64,000 bases of DNA from Branchiostoma lanceolatum (taxonomy: Eukaryota > Chordata > Leptocardii > Amphioxiformes > Branchiostomatidae), in the NCBI RefSeq assembly GCF_035083965.1, contig NC_089735.1:1743501-1807500 (forward strand), read 5' to 3'. How positions within the stretch are numbered: position 1 is the first letter of the stretch; the number at the start of each line of letters is the position of its first letter. Positions 58,801 through 64,000 of the stretch are shown here, one piece after another. The translations under genes and the position numbers were made by a program. The notes beneath the pieces are model-generated. The model was not told the origin of the DNA, made no database searches, and saw only the letters and a program-made list of their open reading frames with translations.

Positions 58801-61800
58801 ATTAAATATATGAAGTTCACATGAAGTTTAGTGCAAGTTCTTGCCCGTAGGCTAATTGCAAATACATTTAACATTAAAAGAACGGAAAGACAGTGAACAT
58901 AAGTATTCTACAACTCTAGTTGACTGACACTAAATTCTAAGTTAATAGGTTCGACTTCTTTTTCCGAGACAGTGGAAGATGAATGATCCCACTTTTTCTG
59001 TAATGTGTTGGTTTTGTGAAGCTAATTAAGAGGAGAGTAGTTTTCTATTTGTCTGCAAACGTGGAGAAATTAGGGCGGAATTTGGTGGCCTCTTTAAACA
59101 GCTATTTTCTTTCATGGTCGAAGAAGGGGCAATTTGAAATAAAATGTACTTCATCTTCCACTGTGTTTGACATTTTTTAATAAAAAAAAACACTTCCAGT
59201 TCATCAGCTCCGGTGGTTCAGCATTCACCATCTCGCACGATGGAGTCACTTCCGCGTCCATTTCTGCCGGGGCTTCTGCCGGAGAGGTGAGTGTCGAACA
59301 TTTCTTTGACATTTTTCATTCATCTTCCATTTCAGACAAACCTGGTGAGATGTATACTTTTACGTATTATACAGTACAAGTTGTGTCGTTTTACATGTTG
59401 AAGTTTACACCATCTTGATAAATTCCGGGCCGATGAATGAAAAGCTATCGAAGGAGATTTGAAAGTTGAGTACTAGCTTTACCTTAAAGTTTATGCTCTG
59501 TACTAACCTTTAAGCCTGTTATGTAATTTCATGCCCTTCATATAGTAATAACGTCAATGAAATTGAGAAACTATGCCCGACCTTTCAGTGCGATTTTTTG
59601 GCTTATTCTATAGACAAAACATCAACCCTTACAGTTGCACTCGATAACCTTTAGATGCTTCACATATGCCATGTTGTTTCTACATTGTTCTCAACATTGC
59701 GTTCAGCAAGAAACTCAAACCAAGACTAGGAAGGCCCGTGAAGGTCTCCTCAGTAGCCTAATAGATGACTGCAAGTTGTACTGAAATCAGAATATAAAAA
59801 TGAAGACTCGTGTGTTAAAATATCTTAGAGAAATAGCAGCAAACAAACAATGACAATGGGGCAGGATGTACAAAGACATGCACTGATTTGGTTGTAAATT
59901 GTCGTCTAACCTTAGTTCTGTCGATTCACAACTAACAACAGTCAATATCATTATTATTATGTTTTTTTTCTATATCGAAAAAAATGTTTTAAAAGTGTTC
60001 GAAAATTTCTTTTTTTTTGAATGTTTAAAAAATGTTTAAAAAATGTTTAAAAATGTTTTTAAAAATGTTTTTAAACTTTTTTTCTAAAAAACTTTTTCTT
60101 TTCTATACTTAGAATGCTGAAATAGTTGAATTAAGTTCTCCATGAATTCATGACAGGTCCAGCAAGCCCTCCAGCCCATGTTTCAGAACCAGTGCCCAGA
60201 GGAGGTGGCCAACCCAATCGGGGCCATCACTAAGTACGCAACAGGCTTCGAGGATGGGAGAAACCCCATAACCGGAACAGTCGTAAGTAACAATTGATGT
60301 ATGTAAATATGTACATATATTATGTAATGTGTATTTCACAAGTTCTAATGTAATGTGTATGTTATGTGTTATGACTCCAGGAAGAATAGTGAAGTTCACT
60401 TGTTTGTACTTCACTAAAAGAAGTCTTTTTAACAAGAAACAATAAACAGCTGAGGAACTGGGTTTAAAGGTTTTCAAAATTGATTAAGTGAACTTTAAGA
60501 CGTATTTCCGTAGACTCTCTTACTAAGTTGGGGATCATAGTTGTTGTTTATTTTAATTGCATTTCACAAAATAACACAAAAACACAATACAAACAGAGAA
60601 AAAAAGTTAATAAGGAAAAAATAAACATACTCGTAAACATAAGCCATGGATCCAAAATAAGAAGTAAAGGTGGAAATTATAGTTTGGGTAAATGCTGCAA
60701 GATATTCAATGGAACGCATAGTAAACTTAAGTATTGAGTGTTCGTATCCCCTGGTTAACACGTAGACCATTGACTTCATGGCGTGGCGAGTTTTGGAGTG
60801 TGTAGTTTGCTGGTAGTAGTGCATTTATTTACATATATACCAGGACGTGTCCGGGTGGCTCAATGCAGCCGGGGGACCTCCCCAATTCAGTCTTGAACTG
60901 GGAGGGACCCCGCCTCCGCCACACCAGCCGGGCTCAAGTTCACTCTACTCTCTGATGGTCCGAGGGAAGCCTATACGTAGTAGTTGTTCCTGCACGCGAT
61001 GGCCTGCAATGTTTGGAAGTGATTGGTGCGGCGGGAGCATTGAGCTAGTCTCTACCAGACTATCTACGCCAGGGTTTCACTTGCAGGCTCCCTAAACGGG
61101 CGAAATGTGATCTTCACTGTGGACTGACTCTACTGGCTAATTATTCCTTTTTCTGCCGAATTCTACGATTCATACGCCCGTAAGAGGGCCTGGAGGAGGC
61201 TAGCATTGAGTAACCGGGACAATCATGGTCGTGATTTGCTTACGAACGTTGTTTCCCATCCAGGTGAAGGCAGATGAGACGATGCCTTTCTGCGGCGGGA
61301 AGTCTCTGATGAATCCGACAACCGTGTACCAGGCAGACCCGGAGAACGATTTCTACCCAATCAAAATCTCCATTGAAAAAATGGTAATTTTTCAATTCTT
61401 TTGGGTGACAATGTGCTTGCTATCTTAAGCCCCTCTCTCACTGGACCCGTGGCACGCTGTTGACGTCGCTGCGTCCTTAACTGGATTTGTGTTAGCCTTG
61501 ACTTTATAATGGGAATATCATTCAAAACGTACAAGTATGACCCAAAAGACAACAAAACACACAAAGCTTAAAAAGATTCGTTTTTTGTCGATGAAATTCG
61601 TTGAGTGCTTTGTCAACTCGATCGGCCGCAGCGACGCCGCCAGCTTGCCGCGGGTCCAGTGAGAGGGGGGGCTTTAAGCTATGCGAATGCGCGGAATATT
61701 GAATTTGAATAATAAGTTGGGTAATCAGGATGTAAAGTGTTTTAAGCGCACATGTGTCAATATTGGGTAATCAGGTGGTGAACCTTTCGGTCAAAGGTAG

Positions 61801-63467
61801 CAGCAAATGACTTTTGACCTCTTGACCTGTCCCTGCTGAATCCACCACACGGTTTGTGAAACTCTTGCCCCTATTTACTCTTCCTGTTGAACTGTTTACA
61901 TCCAGATTCTAGTTTTCACATCTACAGAGTCAAGAGTATAACATGCCGAGTTTCTGTCCACAAAGAAGGTTTTTGGCCATGCCTCATCCGATGATCATTG
62001 GCACTTTTTGGAAAAAGTGTTTTTCAATCTGACCATGGATAAGCATTTAGCCTTTACCTGGCTACAGAGGTGGCTAGAAAGACACTGTACACATTGTTTG
62101 ATAATTTTTTATGAAATGATTTATGAAAGTTTATGAAATGTACGCAGGGCCCCACTGTAAAGCAGTGTTAATCACTGAGCAGGTATACCCTGGGTTAACA
62201 TGACAGAATTTAAAAAGAATTGTTCTTCTTCCAGGTCTGCTTTGCGTACAAAGGATCGTTGGACTCGAGGGTCTTTCTGCGCTACGATCATGGTTCTGAT
62301 GCTGAAGCGGAGGCGTCTGGGTGGTTTGGTCCTGATGATCACGACAGCCTGGACTTCTCCTCGAGTGAAGAGTATGTTTATTGTTTATTTCAGGCTCAAT
62401 GGCCCATATTGACAAACACATACATATCCGCAAACACATCTTTAAAATATTGCTAAATATTTACAGTTGGTTGTGTACCTAAAGAAGAGTAGTACCATCA
62501 GGCCACCACGCTACAGTATGTCCCACTCTCATTTTCTTCGTTTTCTTCTCTCACCTCACCTCACCTAAAATCTTCTTATTAGTTATTATTCGCATACTTA
62601 TGATTTGTTTTTAACAGAGTTACTTCTAATCCAACAGAAGGAAACTGCTAATGTGTGACAAAATAAGTGCTGTTCCACCATATAAGATTGCGCATTTAAT
62701 TGCACAGTCATTAGCATTTTCTCTCGTTGTTTGTTGAGAAATAAACAGTTCATTCATGATCGGAATAATTCCTTTCCAGATGGCAGAACACTTGCTTCGA
62801 CTTCCAGGAAATCTTCGCCAGTGCCCGGCCAGACGCAACCAATGTCAAAGTCAAGGAGATGCGATTCCGGTCAGCAAGCGATGAATCTGACTTCTTCATC
62901 GACAACCTTTTCATTGGAAAGACTGAGCCGATGGCACCCGGAGGTAAATGCGGTGAAAGGATGATCATTTGTAACTATTAAATCTACCAAGAAGTAGGGG
63001 TTTTTCTAGAAAAATTAAACAAGAGGGAACACACACAGGTAAGGGAGCAAATTCTACGTATTTATGGAAGAATCCATCGCTGAGGGAAGGCTGGGCTGAA
63101 ACAATTTAGATGACCCCATTTTATGTTCGTAGGATAAATATAGAATACATCACGGGGTATTCCCTAGCACCCGAGGTACCAGCCCTCCCGAGGGTGGGCT
63201 GGGACCGAGGCTGGGACGTCTGATCATTTCCAAAATCATATCCAGTTGCTTCAGTAACTCTTATTCGTATAACCTGGATGTGTAATCTTCATCGACGTAA
63301 AGAATGTTTTGTTCTTTGCAGATGTGGCAGGCAGCGTCCGCCAGGCGGCTACGCCCAATGATGTTCTCATCGATGAAGTCCAGGTGGAGGAAGAAAATGG
63401 AGGATACTCCGTCTCCTTCATTCCCTTCAACTGTGGATTCAACCTCCCTCTCATGGCATCTGATCAG
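42234..63467 (+). CDS. PKHD1L1-like: Fibrocystin-L (PKHD1L1)-like receptor, 5' part, 22 exons
   Basis: Exons: 42234-42306, 47647-47718, 48393-48519, 49337-49445, 51106-51163, 51629-51722, 52003-52059, 52399-52475, 52912-52954, 53191-53261, 54111-54221, 54774-54866, 55654-55787, 56303-56428, 57235-57305, 58288-58462, 59200-59286, 60157-60282, 61264-61383, 62235-62371, 62780-62943, 63322-63467. AG/GT borders and phases agree throughout; 2271 nt, 757 codons, open at the window end. Residues 1-24 are a signal peptide (MASGRVAAVLAVVLALTSLQ), followed by IPT/TIG domains (VSPNTGGTKGGTRMKIFGSG; VTPNTGYPGSMFTAYGKI; VSPGTGSELGRSTITIEGEW) and a PA14-like region. This order is that of fibrocystin-L, a large single-pass cell-surface protein. 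Start chosen as the first ATG before the signal peptide. Confidence 0.85.
42331..42600. mobile_element. MITE family 1 copy with duplicated left end
   Basis: CCCTCTCACTGGACCTGCGG through GTCGCTGCGTCCTAA occurs twice in direct order at about 42334 and 42389 before the usual interior. It starts about 25 bp after the donor of the first exon of the fibrocystin-L-like gene. Confidence 0.75.
43313..44713. repeat. MITE family 2 fragments
   Basis: GCCGGCGTCACAATTCATGCGAACGTCGGCCGA at 43313 onward is nearly the left part of 40290-40636, and 44555-44713 matches the right part, ending TTATTTGTGACGGAGGCTTTA. The sequence between (43730-44040) has further CGCCCGA/CTCGCCCGA words, so this may be one long element or a broken nest. 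Confidence 0.5.
45530..45870 (-). pseudogene. Non-LTR retrotransposon reverse-transcriptase C-terminal remnant (RTE-like), frameshifted
   Basis: Minus-strand frame reads LAGYCMKHSEIPAFRLVLWE then, after a frameshift, GRGRSRVTYLDNLRSGTNLQ and ELRRVMEAKVLWRR. This order (RRMKLAGHC, LVLWEP, RGRP-TYVD-L) is the C-terminal tail of RTE/Jockey-like endonuclease-reverse transcriptases, from family knowledge. Only the tail is left and it is broken. Confidence 0.75.
46327..47250. repeat. Two diverged MITE family 2 copies
   Basis: 46327-46500 and 46905-47250 both begin TAAGCCCCCGTCACAAAT and continue AGCTCGRCCGRCGTGT, CATTTTCGGC and TTCGCGGG. They are inverted relative to 40290-40636. The second is longer and ends in CGGTCGGAGGTCGCC-type sequence. 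Confidence 0.6.
47370..47610 (-). pseudogene. LINE reverse-transcriptase C-terminal tail remnant
   Basis: Minus strand reads FCPFCPKQIVDEFHLVIECS, stop, then YDVLRKDLFTFL in the next frame: the C-terminal CxxC...EDEFHFL..C motif of non-LTR RT proteins, broken by a stop/frameshift. It lies in intron 1 of the fibrocystin-L-like gene, just before exon 2. Confidence 0.7.
47647..54866 (+). CDS. IPT/TIG domain exons (residues ~25-328)
   Basis: Eleven exons. IPT 1 spans the exons 47647-49445 (ITIDSVSPNTGGT start, Cys pairs C-A-VERTS and VCTSANSRDCTAFRCQ). IPT 2 starts in exon 51106 (TPFIKTVTPNTGYPG) and includes KIVTCLYGSDKAACTNGR; the exons up to 53261 hold RCWQDGAGQQCALRD and a beta-rich stretch IVMDNDGTSVWGNMEAKLQG. 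IPT 3 is exon 54111-54221 plus 54774-54866 (GEECIRPSDFTDEEIVCLTP). TIG folds are immunoglobulin-like extracellular modules. Some exons are only 43-77 nt, so they do not stand out as open frames and rely on phase agreement. Confidence 0.8.
47870..48045 (+). mobile_element. tRNA-derived SINE
   Basis: GTGGAGTCATGTGGCGTAACGG head, GGGTTCGAATCCCCTGACGC B box, then GAGAAAGGCACTTAACGGGACT and CCTCACTCAACCCAGGTGT. Same family as 14803. Confidence 0.8.
48541..48682. mobile_element. 142-bp MITE with GGCCCGATTTACACAC ends
   Basis: GGCCCGATTTACACACG at the left is exactly inverted at the right (GTGTGTAAATCGGGCC); the interior is also partly inverted (CCACTCAAGTAGCGTTTTCTTG / CCACTTGAGCAG). No coding capacity. 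Third MITE family of the window. Confidence 0.85.
49560..50300 (+). repeat. AT-rich dispersed repeat with TTTGCATAAT blocks and (ACAG)n end
   Basis: Repeated CATTTGCATRAT and TATGCAAATTA words (ATTTGCAT octamers in both orientations), then CTCCATAGAAAATTTTCATG, TTCCAGAGCAAGCTGCAAGG and the block shared with 38430-38710, ending in CAAACAGACAAACAGAC and ATGGAGATAA. A composite or long dispersed repeat of unknown class. Confidence 0.6.
50316..50485 (+). pseudogene. Non-LTR RT C-terminal remnant (RTE-like), plus strand
   Basis: Reads LYGTRPPISTEVKRGRLSLA then GHVTRHC, with a frameshift into RGRGRPYFTLKNLIEWQ. This matches the same protein tail as the remnant at 45530-45870 but in opposite orientation. 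Broken. Confidence 0.6.
50826..51065. repeat. TTTCACGGTG-type inverted repeat element
   Basis: ACTGTAATTCACTTTATCTTCACGGT at the left and GTGACCGTGAAAACAGTGGACATAAAGTTACAGTGAA at the right are roughly inverted, with several CACGGTG words between. Resembles the 8740 and 21680 elements in design. Confidence 0.5.
51293..51385 (+). mobile_element. tRNA-derived SINE head
   Basis: GGGGTCGTGTGGCGTAACGAC, CGGAACCAAGTGGTTCCGGG and GGTTCGAATCC, then truncated into CCAATAAAAAACATTATAAA. Confidence 0.75.
52075..52184. mobile_element. MITE family 1, partial copy directly after a donor
   Basis: TCAAAACGTACAAGTATGACCAAAAAG to CAGGTCCAGTGAGAGGGG, the right part only. It begins about 15 bp after the donor of exon 52003-52059 (AT|GTATGT), so the donor region itself may be affected by the insertion. 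Confidence 0.7.
52779..52830 (+). repeat. (CT)n microsatellite
   Basis: About 50 bp of CTCTCT in the intron upstream of exon 52912-52954. Confidence 0.9.
52980..53180 (-). repeat. Dispersed repeat (family of 38430), inverted
   Basis: GTGTGTGTGTGT, AACTCAAGAACATCTGGATGG, GGTATGTGGGTAGG and GGGCCCCCTGGTATGTGACC are complementary to the blocks at 38430-38710 and 50085-50290. It runs almost up to the acceptor of exon 53191-53261. Confidence 0.7.
53826..54045. repeat. Complex palindromic tandem repeat (TCTCTACTAGTAGAGA)
   Basis: AATCTCTACTAGTAGAGATT, itself a perfect palindrome, and GGAATTCC are repeated about eight times with ATTCCAGATTAGAATCC also present in inverted form (GGGATTCTAATCTGGAAT). 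The whole 220 bp is self-complementary at several scales and could extrude cruciforms. Confidence 0.9.
55183..55510. repeat. MITE family 1 end plus a diverged relative
   Basis: 55190-55276 is the right end of MITE family 1 (CGGCCGCAGCGACGCC, GGGTCCAGTGAGAGGGG). It is followed by a diverged element 55280-55510 with the same internal order (ATAATTGGAATATCATGC, AAAAGGCAACAAAACACACAAA, AAATTCGTT) and GTCGCAGAGAGCGCCG at its end. Confidence 0.6.
55515..55690 (+). repeat. Triplicated splice acceptor and exon start (69-bp units)
   Basis: GGGGGTATAACTCATGCATGGCTGTTCCACAG|GAAATCGCGGTG and the following GAATAAGGACTACTG occur three times (acceptors at about 55534, 55603 and 55653). Only the third continues into the open PA14 exon; the first two copies carry GAATAAG, where the real exon has GAACAAG. 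In the first two copies a read-through meets the next unit's intron. Confidence 0.92.
55654..59286 (+). CDS. PA14-like region exons (residues ~329-526)
   Basis: Exons 55654-55787, 56303-56428, 57235-57305, 58288-58462, 59200-59286. GNRGVNKDYWSYADPAAMPA opens the region; SFISRSRFFFKPPNDNTYQF, LLRVEDASGE, PRIPLAAANSYYVEAWYRHD follow, the FxxRxxxFFxPP...DDxxxLxV and YYVEAxYxE pattern of PA14 carbohydrate-binding domains, as in fibrocystin-L. Here the EA is followed by Trp-Tyr-Arg-His. The acceptor of the first exon is preceded by two decoy copies (see 55515-55690). Confidence 0.75.
55833..55948. repeat. Fold-back element with ~43-bp arms
   Basis: CAGGGTCGAATCGCTCGGCAAC...CCTCCAGAA is mirrored by TTCTGGAGG...GTTGCCGAGCGATTCGACCCTG with almost no mismatch; the inner ends also carry CGACCCTG/CAGGGTCG. 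Young element in the intron after exon 55654-55787. Confidence 0.9.
56115..56272 (-). mobile_element. tRNA-derived SINE, minus strand
   Basis: Reverse complement shows GGCGCAATCGGTAGGGC (A box region), GAGTTCGAAACC (B box-like) and GGGAAAGGCACTTTACACGAAT, with CTCATTTCACTCAGGTGT. The head abuts the next acceptor region at 56290. Confidence 0.75.
56540..57180. repeat. Repeat cluster with three hammerhead-like cores in +, -, + orientation
   Basis: Three related blocks: AACACCTAGCTTCAGTGCA, then CAGT(A/C)..TATTGCCCTGATGAAGATG, a short stem-loop and CGA(A/G)AC. Copies at 56565-56690 (+), 56945-57045 (-) and 57072-57175 (+). The last ends TTGTGAATAAAAG. CTGATGA, a stem-loop (GATGAC-AGACA-GTCATC) and GAAAC are the parts of a hammerhead ribozyme core. 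Hammerhead motifs are known in Penelope-like and other retroelements; membership is inference. Confidence 0.6.
57790..58235 (+). repeat. Unclassified dispersed-repeat-like sequence
   Basis: GC-balanced, unlike neighbouring introns, with TTTTGGCACGTAAAAGAACC-like wording (GCACGTAAAAGAACCCAACA), CGAGAAGAGTAGGGGTGACC and CGGTGTGCTTGGCC. The arrangement looks like a retroelement 3' region but no protein motif was recognised. Confidence 0.35.
58600..58815 (+). repeat. Retroposon-like tail, second copy
   Basis: Homologue of 37100-37430: GCTTGTCTGTGTAGGACGTAC, TTTGTTATTTAATTG, GGTAATGTTTGGTATTAGC, TTTCACCTCTGCGTCCTGTA and a TTGATTAAATATAT end. Confidence 0.5.
58960..59180 (-). pseudogene. LINE reverse-transcriptase C-terminal tail remnant
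   Basis: Minus strand reads SNTVEDEVHFISNCPFFDHE, the VEDE-HF-..CP-F motif of non-LTR RT tails, followed by a stop. It abuts the acceptor of exon 59200-59286: the last bases of the element region lie within 30 bp of the splice site. Confidence 0.6.
60157..63467 (+). CDS. Post-PA14 exons (residues ~527-757), continuing off the window
   Basis: Exons 60157-60282, 61264-61383, 62235-62371, 62780-62943 and 63322-63467. They encode QNQCPEEVANPIGAITKYAT, FCGGKSLMNPTTVYQ, VCFAYKGSLDSRVFLRYD, a MRFRSASDESDFFIDNLFIG stretch with repeated FxIDNL/DVLIDEVQVEE-type beta strands, and end at MASDQ|GTACTT in phase 0. The two similar units (DSDFFIDNLFIGK and NDVLIDEVQVEE) look like beta-sandwich segments. The gene must continue beyond 64000. 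Confidence 0.75.
60841..61215 (+). repeat. Unclassified GC-richer insertion in intron
   Basis: Sequence from CCGGGTGGCTCAATGCAGCC to ATTGAGTAACCGGGAC stands out by composition from AT-rich surroundings. TTCAGTCTTGAACTGGGAGG forms a small hairpin. It could be a SINE or a retroelement end; no motif settles it. Confidence 0.3.
61435..61677. mobile_element. MITE family 1, full copy
   Basis: TTAAGCCCCTCTCTCACTGGACC to GGTCCAGTGAGAGGGGGGGCTTTAA, 243 bp, TTAA on both sides. The interior nearly equals that of 41199-41447. It starts about 50 bp after the donor at 61383. Confidence 0.85.
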
Positions 63468-64000
63468 GTACTTATACCTTTGATAGACTCATTGTGTTCA
63501 ATATAACAAATGAAGATTCTAAATTTGTTTTTATATATCTTCATTTGTTATATTGATAAATGATGCATATCTAATATTCTTTTATTTAGGGCTTGCCTCA
63601 ACACCTTTGTTATGCTTATTTTATTTATTTTGAATAAACAAATTAGAAAAATTAGAAAATAAATAGCTGATCAGGTACAGAATAGGAGACTATTCAGGTG
63701 CTTTTTCTGGGAAAAAATTGCAAGGGGCATTGCGAGAGAATGGAACGACCAAGTGTGGGGCTGGTGGTTTCCCTTTTTCAACAGTGTGTGGTTTCAGAGA
63801 GTTTTAAGTTAAAATAAGGCTTTCTGATGAGGGGCAAAATTACTTACTGTCAGACAGGTCACAGAAGACTGTGGCCGCATGTGACCTGATACCATCCTTG
63901 TTCAATCAGAATTGTATGCTTGTCAGAGGATCTCCAGGTTAAGTGGGTGCAGCGCCCCTGTTTCCCTCTTTAGAAAATCCCTGCTTTGTTTAGAGACACA

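Overview
The window looks like genomic DNA of an invertebrate chordate, most likely a lancelet (Branchiostoma). This is inference from intron-rich genes with vertebrate-like domain orders (PTPN13-like, fibrocystin-L-like, LAMP-like), introns full of short terminal-inverted-repeat elements, a tRNA-derived SINE family and scattered non-LTR retrotransposon tails. No bacterial, viral or organellar signatures are visible, so genes were read as spliced eukaryotic exons; boundaries come from AG/GT sites plus reading-frame phase.

Layout. (1) 1-19256, plus strand: the 3' part of a PTPN13-like tyrosine phosphatase gene: a PDZ domain in two exons, about twenty in-frame mini-exons coding an acidic Ser/Thr/Glu-rich linker, a proline-rich linker, and a complete C-terminal PTP domain. 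The summed exons (3381 nt) keep one frame to the stop. (2) 22359-24446, plus: an intronless LAMP-family membrane protein with three luminal domains and a tail lacking the usual tyrosine sorting signal. (3) 21.9-35.2 kb, minus: a tandem array of small two-exon secreted-peptide genes of two alternating types (B at 34.4, A at 32.6, B at 30.3, A at 27.7 kb) plus relics of deleted copies. I do not recognise the family. (4) 35861-37765, minus: a two-exon class A (rhodopsin-like) orphan GPCR. (5) 37.8-42.2 kb: gene-free, dense in nested inverted-repeat elements and tandem repeats. (6) 42234-63467, plus: the first 22 exons (757 codons) of a PKHD1L1/fibrocystin-L-like receptor with signal peptide, IPT/TIG domains and a PA14-like region; it continues beyond the window.

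Features most worth attention are the secreted-peptide array next to an orphan GPCR on the same strand, the array of phase 1-1 mini-exons in the phosphatase, repeated duplication of exon edges together with their splice sites (four cases), hammerhead-ribozyme-like cores in an intronic repeat, and a 26-bp minisatellite that is open in all three plus-strand frames.
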